In this document: one piece after another, positions 17,720 to 26,564 of the stretch | How positions within the stretch are numbered: position 1 is the first letter of the stretch | How the letters are laid out: each line of letters opens with the position of its first letter | Source of the DNA: Brochothrix campestris | GTDB lineage: Bacteria; Bacillota; Bacilli; Lactobacillales; Listeriaceae | Reading direction: 5' to 3' | Assembly: GCF_046058945.1 (NCBI RefSeq) | Contig: NZ_CP175511.1 | Location: 1,302,001 to 1,366,000 of the forward strand | DNA length: 64,000 nucleotides | Position numbers and translations under genes: made by a program | The notes under the pieces: generated by a model | What the model was told of the DNA's origin: nothing | The model's input: the letters and a program-made list of their open reading frames with translations, nothing else | The model's database searches: none

Positions 17720-18937
17720 TTAATGGTCAGATATAGGTGGTCGATAGAGTGAAAATAGCACGAGGCTAATACCTACCAATCCCAAAATAATAATATAGCC
17801 ACTAATTAAACCTGCTGACATAAACCCACCGAGCGTCAGCGCGAATCCAGCTAACAACTGAGATAGTTGTGTTCCAAGTCCCGCAAAACTTAAGTAGGAC
17901 GCTTGTTTGTGCTGTGGAATTAAATCCACTTGGCGTGCATTTAATAATGGTGTCGCCACAAGCTCTCCTACTGTGACACACACCATTAAAATAATTAACC
18001 ACGACATCGTAGTGTTGCTTGCCATTATGCCGTAACCAACAACATAAAGTAAGAGTCCGCCGCAAATAACAAGTCGTTCATTTAAGCGCTTGGTTAAGTG
18101 TGATAAATAAAAGGTTAAACCGACGACCATTACGGTATTGATGACTTGGAGTACACTTAACAGCCGCACACCGTCAAGCAACTGATTAAAAAGCGTCACA
18201 GGGGTGAATTGTTGCGAGAGCCGAACGCCGGTATAGGTTGTTAGTGTATATTCCACCATCTGATAGAGGGCTACACCAATCATAAATACCACCCAGCGTT
18301 TATCCTTAAAAACAATGGCGTAATTGGCAAATATTTGCCCGAATAGTGCCTGTTTCTGCCGTCGATTAACGGCATTTTCATACGTTAACTTCAATTGAAT
18401 AACCAGCGTTACACCCAGAAGAACGACGCCCGACAGTATGAATAATGGTAAGAGATAATGCCTAAAGGCAAAACCCCCAATCGAAGCACCTAAGGCCATC
18501 GCTAAATTAAAAAGCCAATACTCATATTGATACACACGTTTGCGATTTTTATGGGTCGAACTATCCAATATAATCGCTCCAAAAGCCGGGTAATAAAGAT
18601 TGAAACTGATACCGACGATAAAATAACCGACGACAAGCCAACTTAACGACTGAAAAAACCCTCCTAGTTGAGCGGCCATTAGAAAATAACCACCAGCATA
18701 ACAAAGTTGACAGACGAGCAAAATATGCTTACGCTGCCAATGATCTGCCAAATAACCACCGATTAAACCGGCTACAAATGAAACTCCAACATTGCTCATG
18801 ACGATGACACCGGCTAGTTGTGTCGGTACATGTTTTGCTAAGTAGATGATTAAATATGGAATCGTCGAACCATATACTAAACTGCTAAGAAAAGCGGTCA
18901 GTAATGTAACCTTTGTATTGTTGGAAAATGTGTTCAT
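17720..18937 (-). CDS. MFS transporter
   Basis: Major facilitator transporter of 405 residues with about twelve hydrophobic segments. The loop 2-3 signature appears as GLIGGYLADHWQRKHILLV. Most like drug/sugar-phosphate-exporter type MFS proteins in Firmicutes; substrate not recognisable. I start at the ATG at 18937 (MNTFSN), with AGG seven bases upstream; a TTG at 18994 has no ribosome site. It ends 46 bp before the ABC promoter and has no evident terminator of its own. The upstream gap contains a 28-base perfect inverted repeat that could bind a regulator. Confidence 0.85.
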   Translation of the reverse strand: MNTFSNNTKVTLLTAFLSSLVYGSTIPYLIIYLAKHVPTQLAGVIVMSNVGVSFVAGLIGGYLADHWQRKHILLVCQLCYAGGYFLMAAQLGGFFQSLSWLVVGYFIVGISFNLYYPAFGAIILDSSTHKNRKRVYQYEYWLFNLAMALGASIGGFAFRHYLLPLFILSGVVLLGVTLVIQLKLTYENAVNRRQKQALFGQIFANYAIVFKDKRWVVFMIGVALYQMVEYTLTTYTGVRLSQQFTPVTLFNQLLDGVRLLSVLQVINTVMVVGLTFYLSHLTKRLNERLVICGGLLLYVVGYGIMASNTTMSWLIILMVCVTVGELVATPLLNARQVDLIPQHKQASYLSFAGLGTQLSQLLAGFALTLGGFMSAGLISGYIIILGLVGISLVLFSLYRPPISDH

Positions 18938-19284
18938 CTGGTACCTGCGCTTTCTGCCACTGTTTTTGTTGACTTGTTTGTTTCTTTGATCCAAGCAAAG
19001 AGCTATCTAATCGCCCGATAGCCCTATGTGATCACATTGTTAAGCATTGTAGCTTGTTGCCTACGATTGTAAAAAAAGACAGCTATCCGCCGTTTAATTG
19101 TTGTGTGAAACAATTAAACAAGTCACTAAACATACATTCGTAGCTACAACATGATGATTAAAAATTGCCTCTCACCACCGTTCCAATTTAGCACTTTAAT
19201 GATAGCATAATAACGATCAACACTCCATCGTTTTCTGATAATTCTAACTATTATTTTTTGAAATAACTTTTTAATTATAAAAAT
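18938..19284. other. MFS upstream gap with 28-base inverted repeat
   Basis: Non-coding. The clearest element is a perfect 11-bp-arm inverted repeat at 19092-19119 (GTTTAATTGTT, 6-base loop, AACAATTAAAC) upstream of the MFS gene; it lacks a T run, so an operator is more likely than a terminator. A shorter GCTATC/GATAGC pair lies near 19000-19020. Confidence 0.45.
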
Positions 19285-19312
19285 AAAGCGACGACATCAT
19301 CGTCGACGCTTT
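19280..19312 (-). terminator. Mg2+ ATPase terminator
   Basis: AAAGCG-A-CGAC pairs with GTCG-A-CGCTTT (19285-19312); TTTATTTTT follows on the minus strand. Confidence 0.8.
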
Positions 19313-19360
19313 ACTTTCACTCATATGTTCGAAGCGTTCACGCAGCTTTCATTTTCGACT

Positions 19361-22015
19361 TTATAACAGTTCACCAAAGCGGCGGATGTAAACGCCTTTC
19401 ATCACGCTCACTAATGCTAAATAGGCAAGTATAATCGCGGCCAGCCATGCGAAGTAACTCAGTGGCAGAGCGCTCATTCCTAATGTTGTTCCTACTGCGG
19501 TATACGGTAAGACTGTTCCCATCAAAATGCCAATTGCCGTCACACAAGTAACAATTCGGGCCGCATTGCTTTGTAAGAATGGTATCTTTTCTGTTCGTAA
19601 AGCATGAATCACCAATGTTTGGGACCATAATGATTCGACAAACCAACCGGCGTGGAACAAGGCGATGAATACCACTTGTTCACTACCAGTCAATGTGCTG
19701 AACTGACCACCCACAACCTGTGGACAAATAATAAAGAATAGTAGCACAAAGGTGATAATGTCAAAGATCGAACTGGTTGGTCCAATCCATCGCATGAAGT
19801 TACCAATCGATTTCGCTTCCCATTTACGCGGTTTCGCTAAGTAGCTGCGATCAACTTTATCCCAAGGAAGTGAGATACAAGTTGTATCGTAAATCAAATT
19901 CAAGCATAAAATTTGAATCGGTAGCATTGGTAAAAATGGCAAAAAGATACTGGCAACAAGGACTGAGAACATATTACCGAAGTTTGAGCTAGCGGTCATT
20001 TTAATGTATTTTACGATGTTACCAAACAGATGGCGGCCTTCTAACATCCCTTTTTCTAATACATTTAAGTCTTTTTCAAGGAGGATAACATCAGCTGATT
20101 CCTTGGCGATATCAACCGCGGTATCAACTGAGATGCCAATGTCGGCTGTTCTCATAGCGGCGGCGTCATTAATGCCATCGCCCATAAAGCCGACCACTTT
20201 ACCATTTGCTTGTAATGCTTGTACAATCCGCGTTTTTTGACTCGGTGATAACTTCACAAACACTTGATAATCCAAGACGATATTTTCTAATTCGATATCA
20301 GATAATTCATCTAAGTCATGACCATGAAAAAAGTTTTCAGTCGTTAAACCAACTTGTCGACAAACAGTTCGTGTTACTTCGGCATTGTCACCGGTTAACA
20401 CCTTCACAGCGACACCAAACGATTGCAACGAGGAGATAGCAGCCTGCGCTGTTTCTTTCGGTGGATCTAAGAACGCTAAGTAGCCCATCAACGTCATCTC
20501 AGCTTCATCGGCAATACAAAAAGCATGGTCTTGCGGGTTTGTTTTCTTTTGGGCAATTGCAATCACACGTAGTCCTTGCTCGTTTAGCTGAGTCACTGCC
20601 CGCAACAACTTAGCACGCATGTCTTCATCTAACGGCAGAATATGACCATCAAATTCGACCGTTGTTGAAATCGCTAGCATTTCTTCAACTGCACCCTTTG
20701 TAATAACTTCTGTCTCACCTTTTTGATTTTTGATAACGACGCTCATCCGACGACGATTGAAATCAAAAGGAATCTCATCGATTTTTTGGTAATTATCAGT
20801 GTTAACTGCAAGTTGCTTTTCGGCTTCCGCAATTATGGCGACATCCATCAGATTTTTCAAACCCGTTTGATAAAAGCTATTATAAAAACCATGGCGTAAA
20901 ATACGATCGTCTTCCTTACCGTTTACATTGAGATGATATTGGAGTGTGACCTTATCCTGTGTAATCGTACCGGTTTTATCTGTACAAAGCACATCCATCG
21001 CACCAAAATTTTGAATGGCATTAATATTTTTAATGATTGTTCCCTGTTTTGCCATTGCTGCCGTTCCTTTGACAAGATTGGCCGTTACGATCATCGGTAG
21101 CATTTCAGGTGTTAATCCAACAGCGACAGACAAACCAAACATTAATGCTTCGAGCCAATCGCCCTTCGTTAAGCCATTAATAATAAAAACGGTCGGAGCC
21201 ATGAGCAGCATAAACCGTATTAAGAGCCACGATACTGAGCCCACGCCTTTTTCAAATGACGTTTTCAGTTTCACAGCACTAATGTCAGTCGCGATTTGAC
21301 CAAACTGAGTTGCTTGTCCGACTGCAATTATGATCCCAACAGCTGTTCCACTGACGACGTTTGAACCCATAAAGACAAGGTTCTCAGCCTCAAGTTTACT
21401 TTTAGTTGGCATCGCTCGTGCACCATTTTTTTCAACAGGAACACTTTCACCCGTCATTGATGCTTGTGACACAAATAAATCTTTCGCTTCAATGATGCGA
21501 AGGTCAGCCGGCAACATATCTCCCGCCGACAATTCAATAATATCTCCAACGACAAGTGACTCAATCGGCTGCTCGACTGCTTTGTGACCATTGCGACGTA
21601 CAGCAGCCGTAACTTCAATCATGTTTTGGAGCTGTTCGAGTGATTTATTCGTTTTAACCGTTTGAAAAAGACTGACAGAACCACTTAAAATGACCATCGT
21701 CATGATAATAATAACAGCTGTCATATCTTTGTCGGCAGCCGTTGCCAACGTATAATCTGTTATAAAGGATATAAATGCTAATGCAATTAAAACAATTGTG
21801 AACGGGTTTAAAAAGGCTTTCATCACTATCCGCCAATACGGTGTTTGATTAACTGCCTCCAAGCGATTTTCACCATACTCCGTAAGAGATTGAGTGACTG
21901 CTTCAGTTGTTAACCCTGTATGTGCACTGTTAAAGTAAGAAAATAATTCTTCCTCACTTGCCCGTGTTGCAAAATCGTACTTGTTTTGAGATGGTGTAAT
22001 TGTTTTCTTTGTCAT
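19361..22015 (-). CDS. mgtA: Mg2+-importing P-type ATPase (MgtA type)
   Basis: P3B-type ATPase driving Mg2+ uptake across the membrane. Seen in the 884 residues: actuator motif MTGESVPVEK, phosphorylation site CTDKTGTIT, TGDNAEVT, MGDGINDAAAMRTADIGISVD hinge, and ten predicted membrane segments including the C-terminal six. The start is the ATG at 22015 (MTKKTITPSQ), with AGAGGCG eight bases upstream; an upstream TTG-like start at 22048 has no site. Its leader carries a complete M-box riboswitch and an intrinsic terminator, which fixes Mg2+ as the regulatory ligand and supports the substrate call. Confidence 0.94.
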   Translation of the reverse strand: MTKKTITPSQNKYDFATRASEEELFSYFNSAHTGLTTEAVTQSLTEYGENRLEAVNQTPYWRIVMKAFLNPFTIVLIALAFISFITDYTLATAADKDMTAVIIIMTMVILSGSVSLFQTVKTNKSLEQLQNMIEVTAAVRRNGHKAVEQPIESLVVGDIIELSAGDMLPADLRIIEAKDLFVSQASMTGESVPVEKNGARAMPTKSKLEAENLVFMGSNVVSGTAVGIIIAVGQATQFGQIATDISAVKLKTSFEKGVGSVSWLLIRFMLLMAPTVFIINGLTKGDWLEALMFGLSVAVGLTPEMLPMIVTANLVKGTAAMAKQGTIIKNINAIQNFGAMDVLCTDKTGTITQDKVTLQYHLNVNGKEDDRILRHGFYNSFYQTGLKNLMDVAIIAEAEKQLAVNTDNYQKIDEIPFDFNRRRMSVVIKNQKGETEVITKGAVEEMLAISTTVEFDGHILPLDEDMRAKLLRAVTQLNEQGLRVIAIAQKKTNPQDHAFCIADEAEMTLMGYLAFLDPPKETAQAAISSLQSFGVAVKVLTGDNAEVTRTVCRQVGLTTENFFHGHDLDELSDIELENIVLDYQVFVKLSPSQKTRIVQALQANGKVVGFMGDGINDAAAMRTADIGISVDTAVDIAKESADVILLEKDLNVLEKGMLEGRHLFGNIVKYIKMTASSNFGNMFSVLVASIFLPFLPMLPIQILCLNLIYDTTCISLPWDKVDRSYLAKPRKWEAKSIGNFMRWIGPTSSIFDIITFVLLFFIICPQVVGGQFSTLTGSEQVVFIALFHAGWFVESLWSQTLVIHALRTEKIPFLQSNAARIVTCVTAIGILMGTVLPYTAVGTTLGMSALPLSYFAWLAAIILAYLALVSVMKGVYIRRFGELL

Positions 22016-22063
22016 TTTTGTTCGCCTCTTTTCTGATTGTTTGTGCAATCAGCTGACAGCGAC

Positions 22064-22150
22064 CTAACCGTCAGATACTTTTGTTGATTTCATAACGATC
22101 ACTACTGTCAGTGACTGCGTCGTATGACTTTTGGGGTCATCTCCGCTCAT
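22064..22150 (-). CDS. Possible 28-residue leader peptide upstream of mgtA
   Basis: Short open frame of 28 codons, MSGDDPKSHTTQSLTVVIVM..., between the leader terminator and mgtA. It has AAAGGGTG about five bases before its ATG and ends 48 bp before the mgtA start; the gap contains a CTGATTG/CAATCAG hairpin. I do not recognise the peptide. By position it recalls the mgtL leader of enterobacteria, but there is no sequence similarity visible. Could be chance. Confidence 0.35.
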   Translation of the reverse strand: MSGDDPKSHTTQSLTVVIVMKSTKVSDG

Positions 22151-22183
22151 CGTCTCACCCTTTCGTGTTACTAATTTGAAAAC

Positions 22184-22215
22184 AAAAAAAGCCCGTTGTA
22201 ATTTACAACGAGGGC
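22184..22215 (-). terminator. Attenuator terminator of the M-box leader
   Basis: GCCCTCGTTGTAA pairs with TTACAACGGGC (22191-22215), followed by TTTTTTT on the minus strand, inside the leader downstream of the riboswitch: the expected transcription-termination expression platform. Confidence 0.9.
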
Positions 22216-22274
22216 ATAACAAAATAGCAAAAACCTCGTTGAGTTTTAGCACTGTGCAACGTAAAGAGTACATC

Positions 22275-22385
22275 TTAGCCACCTTATGAAGAGCCTTAAT
22301 CCGGCAATTCCTGTTCTACCACGTTGGTGTCTCTCGACATTTCCGGGCAGTGGCTTATGTTTGCATAGGAGCCTCACCTAACAAT
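22275..22385 (-). promoter_or_regulatory. M-box (ykoK) Mg2+ riboswitch
   Basis: On the minus strand the conserved M-box core is complete and in order: GTTAGGTGAGGCTCCTAT, then GCCACTGCCCGGAAATGTCG, GAGAGACACCAA, AACAGGAATTGCCGG, TTAAGGCTCTTCATAAGGTGGC. These blocks match the Mg2+-sensing M-box family. A terminator hairpin lies 60 bp downstream, so high Mg2+ should stop transcription before mgtA. Confidence 0.95.
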
Positions 22386-22407
22386 TTTTCATTTTCTTAA
22401 CTTTTTA

Positions 22408-22436
22408 AAATTACCATTACTTTACGACTATGTCAA
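22408..22436 (-). promoter_or_regulatory. Promoter of the M-box/mgtA transcript
   Basis: Perfect -35 TTGACA (22431-22436), 17-bp spacer, TAATTT (22408-22413), about 25 bp before the first conserved riboswitch base. Confidence 0.65.
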
Positions 22437-22510
22437 TCACTAACATTACCTATCGTCAGGAAAAAGATGATTATCAGCATTAATAATATATCTCTCCGAA
22501 ACAAAAAAAA

Positions 22511-22552
22511 TAAATAAAAAAAGGTACAACTTCTATGAGTTATACCTTTTCA
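22511..22552 (-). terminator. yneF terminator
   Basis: AAAAGGTAtAACT pairs with AGTTgTACCTTTT (about 22519-22550) and is followed on the minus strand by TTTTTTTATTTATTTTTTTT. Confidence 0.85.
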
Positions 22553-22607
22553 TCATTAAATTAAAATTGAAATATATCGAAAAATAACATTTGTCAGTTT
22601 TCGTTCA

Positions 22608-22865
22608 TTATTTCTTTTTCTTTTTAGCTTTTTCTTTAGTTGCTGCAGTTGCTTGTTGTTTGCTCATTGCAGACATCATTTGGTTGACTTTTTTCTGTGA
22701 TGGTTTTTGACCCATTTGAGCCATCATCATTGTTAACATTTGTTCGTTAACAGGTGGGTTTTCTTGTAAGTATTTCATCATGTAACGACGTGCAATAAAG
22801 AAACCTAATGCCGCTCCCGCTAATAATGCTACTACAATTAATACAATCGCTAACCATAAACTCAT
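22608..22865 (-). CDS. yneF: UPF0154 membrane protein YneF
   Basis: Small protein of 85 residues with one N-terminal transmembrane helix (LAIVLIVVALLAGAALGFFIA) and the UPF0154 signature RRYMMKYLQENPPVNEQMLTMMMAQMGQKPSQKK, ending in a polylysine tail. Function unknown. The ATG at 22865 has a GGGGG site nine bases upstream; the longer in-frame ORF reaching 22928 lacks one. Neighbouring tkt, yneA and lexA match the Bacillales order. Confidence 0.92.
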   Translation of the reverse strand: MSLWLAIVLIVVALLAGAALGFFIARRYMMKYLQENPPVNEQMLTMMMAQMGQKPSQKKVNQMMSAMSKQQATAATKEKAKKKKK

Positions 22866-22970
22866 TATCTGTTTCCCCCATTTCTCATTTATCTCTATTA
22901 TTGTACTGTAAAAGCGCTGGTATGACAATAGCCTAGACGATGGAATCCATCGAATAGCACCGACTTACAC

Positions 22971-23014
22971 AAAAATAAGACAACAGCTGACCGAGAAAAA
23001 ACGGCAAGCTGTTG
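22971..23014 (-). terminator. tkt terminator
   Basis: CAACAGCT/AGCTGTTG arms (22981-23014) followed on the minus strand by TCTTATTTTTG. Confidence 0.75.
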
Positions 23015-23040
23015 CCTCATTCTGCGTCTAACGTATCACA

Positions 23041-25032
23041 TTATAATGCTTCGACTGTTTTAACGACGTTTTCAACGGTAAAGCCGTATTCAGCGATTAC
23101 CGTGTCACCCGGTGCAGAAGCACCAAAAGTATCAACGGCAATGACTGCACCATCTAACCCAACATATTTACCCCAACCAAATGAGCTTGCCATTTCAATA
23201 CCGACACGTTTACGAACAGCGTTTGGTAAAACAGACTCTTTGTATTCAGCTGATTGTTGATCAAATAGATTGAATGACGGCATGCTGACAACTGACACAT
23301 CTGTTCCTTTTGCAGCAAGAGCCGCTTGGGCTTCAACTGCTAAGTTAACTTCAGAACCTGTGGCAATTAAAATTGCATCGGCGACCTCTTTTTGAGCTGG
23401 CGAGATAACATAGGCCCCTTTTAAGACACCTTCTTCAGCCTTAGCAGCAGAACCTGTAATGACTGGTAAGCCTTGGCGTGTTAAGACAAGTGACGTTGGG
23501 TGACTTTGTGACTCTAAGGCTACTTTCCATGCAGCTTTCACTTCATTACCATCAGCTGGACGAATGACAACCATGTTAGGAATTGAGCGTAAACCAGCAA
23601 GTTGTTCAACTGGCTCATGTGTTGGACCATCTTCACCAACTGCAACTGAATCATGTGTTAACACGTAAGTTACTGGTTGATGTTGAATCGCAGCTAAACG
23701 AGCAGCCGCTTTTAAATAATCTGAGAAGACGAAGAATGTTCCACCGAACACACGTAACCCACCGTGTAGTGACATCCCATTCATGGCAGCGGCCATTGCA
23801 AATTCACGCACACCGAACCAAATGTTACGTTGTTCTGGGGCATCCTTTGTAAATTGTTCATCCGTTTTAATCGTTGTGTTGTTTGATCCTGCTAAATCGG
23901 CAGAACCACCGAAGAAGAACGGTACTTTGGCTGCAATCGCGTTAATAACATCACCACTTGACGCACGTGAAGCTGTTGCCGAACCCTCAGCAAATGTCGG
24001 CATTTCTGCTTGCCAATCAGCCGGTAATTCACCTGCGAATGAGTCAATATATTGTTGCGCTAATGCTGGATAAGCAGCTTTGTATTCAGCAAATAGAGCG
24101 TTCCATTCTGCTTCAGCTTTTGCACCACGTTCAGCCACATTAGCTGTGTAGCGTGCGTATACTTCATCAGGAACAGTAAATTCAGGGTAATCCCATCCAT
24201 ATGCCGCTTTTGTAGCAGCAATGCCGTCAGCACCTAATGGCGCGCCGTGGACAGCACTTGTACCTTGTTTTGGTGCACCAAATCCAATAACTGTTTTAAT
24301 TTCGATGATTGTTGGTTGTGTTTTGTTAGCTTTAGCAGCGGCAATTGCAGCTTCAATCTCAGCTAAATCGTTACCATCTTTAACTAACAAATGTTGCCAA
24401 CCATAAGCGTCAAAACGTTTTTGCACGCTTTCTGAGAATGAACGATCTAAGTCGCCATCTAATGAAATATCGTTTGAATCGTATAACACGATTAATTTAT
24501 CAAGTTGTTCGTGACCAGCTAATGAAACAGCTTCAGCTGAAACACCTTCCATTAAATCACCATCACCACATAAAGCGTATGTATAGTGATCAACAACGTT
24601 AAAGTTATCTTTGTTGTACATCCCTGCTAAATGACGTTCTGCCATTGCAAAACCGGCTGCCATTGCCACACCTTGACCTAATGGTCCTGTTGTCGCTTCG
24701 ACGCCGTCTGTATGTCCAAATTCAGGATGTCCTGGAGTCAAGCTACCCCATTGACGGAAGTTTTTAAGATCTTCAATGCTTAATTTGAAGCCTGATAAGT
24801 GTAACAAGCTGTATAGTAACATTGAACCATGCCCTGCTGATAAAATAAAACGGTCACGGTTGGACCACGTTGTGTTGCTAGGGTTTACATTTAAAAAACG
24901 CGACCATAAAGTATAAGCCATTGGAGCGGCACCTAATGGTAAGCCTGGATGTCCTGAATTAGCCTTTTGAATAGCATCCATAGAAAGAGTTCGGATTGAA
25001 TTCACTGCGAGTTGATCTACTTTATCAAACAT
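23041..25032 (-). CDS. tkt: Transketolase
   Basis: Transketolase, the thiamine-diphosphate enzyme moving two-carbon units between sugar phosphates in the pentose phosphate pathway. Typical signatures: SMDAIQKANSGHPGLPLGAAP at the N-terminus, GPLGQGVAMAAGFAMAE, the TPP/metal motif GDGDLMEG...NDISLDGD, and the pyrimidine domain MNGMSLHGGLRVFGGTFFVFSDY with THDSVAVGEDGPTHEPVEQL. Length 663 is complete. The ATG at 25032 follows GAGAGGATG. Convergent with nothing; sits between yneA and yneF as in Bacillus and Listeria. Confidence 0.97.
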   Translation of the reverse strand: MFDKVDQLAVNSIRTLSMDAIQKANSGHPGLPLGAAPMAYTLWSRFLNVNPSNTTWSNRDRFILSAGHGSMLLYSLLHLSGFKLSIEDLKNFRQWGSLTPGHPEFGHTDGVEATTGPLGQGVAMAAGFAMAERHLAGMYNKDNFNVVDHYTYALCGDGDLMEGVSAEAVSLAGHEQLDKLIVLYDSNDISLDGDLDRSFSESVQKRFDAYGWQHLLVKDGNDLAEIEAAIAAAKANKTQPTIIEIKTVIGFGAPKQGTSAVHGAPLGADGIAATKAAYGWDYPEFTVPDEVYARYTANVAERGAKAEAEWNALFAEYKAAYPALAQQYIDSFAGELPADWQAEMPTFAEGSATASRASSGDVINAIAAKVPFFFGGSADLAGSNNTTIKTDEQFTKDAPEQRNIWFGVREFAMAAAMNGMSLHGGLRVFGGTFFVFSDYLKAAARLAAIQHQPVTYVLTHDSVAVGEDGPTHEPVEQLAGLRSIPNMVVIRPADGNEVKAAWKVALESQSHPTSLVLTRQGLPVITGSAAKAEEGVLKGAYVISPAQKEVADAILIATGSEVNLAVEAQAALAAKGTDVSVVSMPSFNLFDQQSAEYKESVLPNAVRKRVGIEMASSFGWGKYVGLDGAVIAVDTFGASAPGDTVIAEYGFTVENVVKTVEAL

Positions 25033-25212
25033 TTAAAAAACATCCTCTCAAGATATAATTATATACGTATACAGATAATTCATTTGTCTTTCTATAGTTG
25101 AAAGAACAGTAATGTATTAATTCGTACAAGCATAATTATAAACCATTTCTAGCAAAACAACTAGAGAAAAGTTCGGAAAATGCTTTTAAATTAACAATGG
25201 AAACGCTTTGCA

Positions 25213-25250
25213 CAAAAAAACATCGATTTGAGATTATCCTCACTTCGATG
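25213..25250 (-). terminator. yneA terminator
   Basis: CATCGA/TCGATG outer stem with an inner GAG/CTC (25221-25250), then TTTTTTTG on the minus strand. Confidence 0.8.
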
Positions 25251-25267
25251 CCTCGGCGATCCATTTA

Positions 25268-25597
25268 TTAATCTTTTGCATAGTAAATCGTGTGTGCATT
25301 GCTTTTCTTTTTAACGGGAATAACAATTTCTTGTCCGACTTCTAATTTATTCTCGTGCATGATGGGATTGTGATCACTCATCCATTTAACCATATGTTGT
25401 GTTTCTTTAGCAGTTTGTGTGTAGTCTTCAGCGATAGACCAGAGATTATCAGCTTCGACAATTGTGTACGTTTCATATTTCCCCTTGCCTAAATCACCAC
25501 TTGTAAATCCGACAACCAATGTGAATACAATTAAAATAGCGATTAAAACAAGGACAAAAGCAAATTTAGACCAAATACGATCAATTACTGTTTTCAT
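25268..25597 (-). CDS. yneA: SOS-induced cell division suppressor, LysM protein YneA
   Basis: YneA-type protein that blocks septation during the SOS response. The 109 residues comprise a single N-terminal transmembrane helix (FAFVLVLIAILIVFTLVVGF) and a C-terminal extracytoplasmic LysM domain (YTIVEADNLWSIAEDY ... NKLEVGQEIVIPV). It is divergent from lexA, and its promoter TTGACA-17-TATGAT contains an SOS box in the spacer, so LexA control is directly readable. Start ATG 25597 has GGGGGA upstream. Confidence 0.93.
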   Translation of the reverse strand: MKTVIDRIWSKFAFVLVLIAILIVFTLVVGFTSGDLGKGKYETYTIVEADNLWSIAEDYTQTAKETQHMVKWMSDHNPIMHENKLEVGQEIVIPVKKKSNAHTIYYAKD

Positions 25598-25613
25598 TTA
25601 TAAATCCCCCAAT

Positions 25614-25715
25614 CGAATGTTTGTTCGTGTTTATATCATAAACCGAACAAACGTTCTTGTCAACAGTAAAACAGAACAAACGTTCTTGTCAACAGTAAAA
25701 CAGAACAAACGTTTG
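25614..25715. promoter_or_regulatory. Four SOS boxes between yneA and lexA
   Basis: LexA sites of the CGAACN4GTTCG class: 25614-25627 CGAATGTTTGTTCG, 25644-25657 CGAACAAACGTTCT, 25673-25686 AGAACAAACGTTCT and 25702-25715 AGAACAAACGTTTG. The last three arise from a 29-bp unit repeated in tandem (25651-25679 and 25680-25708 identical). Spacing between boxes is 29-30 bp. Confidence 0.92.
25635..25663 (-). promoter_or_regulatory. yneA promoter
   Basis: TTGACA (25658-25663), 17-bp spacer, TATGAT (25635-25640) on the minus strand. The second SOS box lies inside the spacer, so bound LexA must exclude RNA polymerase. Confidence 0.85.
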
Positions 25716-25741
25716 TGTTTTAACAACTGTGGTGTTATACT
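25713..25741 (+). promoter_or_regulatory. lexA promoter
   Basis: TATACT (25736-25741) 17 bp after TTGTGT (25713-25718); the -35 overlaps the fourth SOS box, consistent with autorepression. Confidence 0.6.
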
Positions 25742-25773
25742 ATAGTTATTAAATAACGATACAGAGGTGTCTA

Positions 25774-26376
25774 ATGAAACTTTCTAAACGACAAAGTGAA
25801 ATTTTCGAATTTATCAAAAATGAAGTGAAAACGAAAGGTTATCCACCCTCGGTCCGTGAAATCGGTGAAGCTGTCGGTTTAGCTTCAAGTTCTACTGTTC
25901 ATGGTCACCTAGAACGATTGGAACAAAAAGGTTTGATTAAACGTGACCCTTCAAAACCACGTGCCATTGAAGTTATGGATGATTCACCTAAGGTGGCAAC
26001 TGTCAATATTCCCTTACTTGGAAAAGTCACTGCGGGTGTGCCAATTACGGCCATTGAAAACATCGAAGAATATTTTCCGTTACCTGAATCAATGCTTACC
26101 AGTGATGCGAACCTGTTCATGCTTAAAGTGGATGGTGAAAGTATGATTAATGCGGGCATACTCGATGGCGATAAGTTAATTGTCCGTCAACAAAATACGG
26201 CCTATGATAATGACATTGTGATTGCGATGACCGACGAAGATGAAGCAACCTGTAAACGCTTTTTCAAAGAAGAAAATCGCTTTCGTTTACAACCAGAGAA
26301 CGATACGATGGCACCGATTTACTTAACAAATGTTACCATTCTGGGTAAAGTCGTTGGGGTATTCAGAGAAATGTAG
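25774..26376 (+). CDS. lexA: SOS repressor LexA
   Basis: LexA represses DNA-damage genes and self-cleaves when stimulated by RecA filaments. The 200-residue protein has a winged helix N-terminal domain (SVREIGEAVGLASSSTVHGHLERLEQKGLI), the cleavage site A87-G88 in KVTAGVPI, catalytic S123 in VDGESM and catalytic K161 in ATCKRF. ATG 25774 follows AGAGGTGTCTA. Its promoter overlaps an SOS box. Ends in a near-perfect hairpin that was the insertion site of an IS. Confidence 0.97.
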   Translation: MKLSKRQSEIFEFIKNEVKTKGYPPSVREIGEAVGLASSSTVHGHLERLEQKGLIKRDPSKPRAIEVMDDSPKVATVNIPLLGKVTAGVPITAIENIEEYFPLPESMLTSDANLFMLKVDGESMINAGILDGDKLIVRQQNTAYDNDIVIAMTDEDEATCKRFFKEENRFRLQPENDTMAPIYLTNVTILGKVVGVFREM

Positions 26377-26395
26377 TCCTTCTTCAAGTAAACAA

Positions 26396-26439
26396 AAAAT
26401 AGCCTTCTGCCAGCATCATTCCTGGCAGAAGGCTATTTT
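26396..26439 (+). terminator. lexA terminator, target of an IS insertion
   Basis: Perfect 18-bp stem AAAATAGCCTTCTGCCAG / CTGGCAGAAGGCTATTTT with an 8-base loop. Before the IS entered, its right arm continued into the 3' end of hemD, so the hairpin served both converging genes. Confidence 0.93.
26432..26439. repeat. 8-bp target duplication, left
   Basis: GCTATTTT immediately left of IS copy 1; the identical octamer is at 27365-27372. Confidence 0.92.
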
Positions 26440-26564
26440 GGTTCTATAATTTATGGTGTTGGTGAATTTTCACTGATGCCTATTTTTCCGCGAAAAAATA
26501 GCAACATTTTCAAAATCCCTATAATATTAAGTCATCACAACAAATTTATAAGGGGGATTCGACA

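Noticed and set aside
22064..22282. 72-codon frame overlapping the mgtA leader
   Set aside because: The long form reads through the riboswitch end and terminator stem; only the last 28 codons have a ribosome site.
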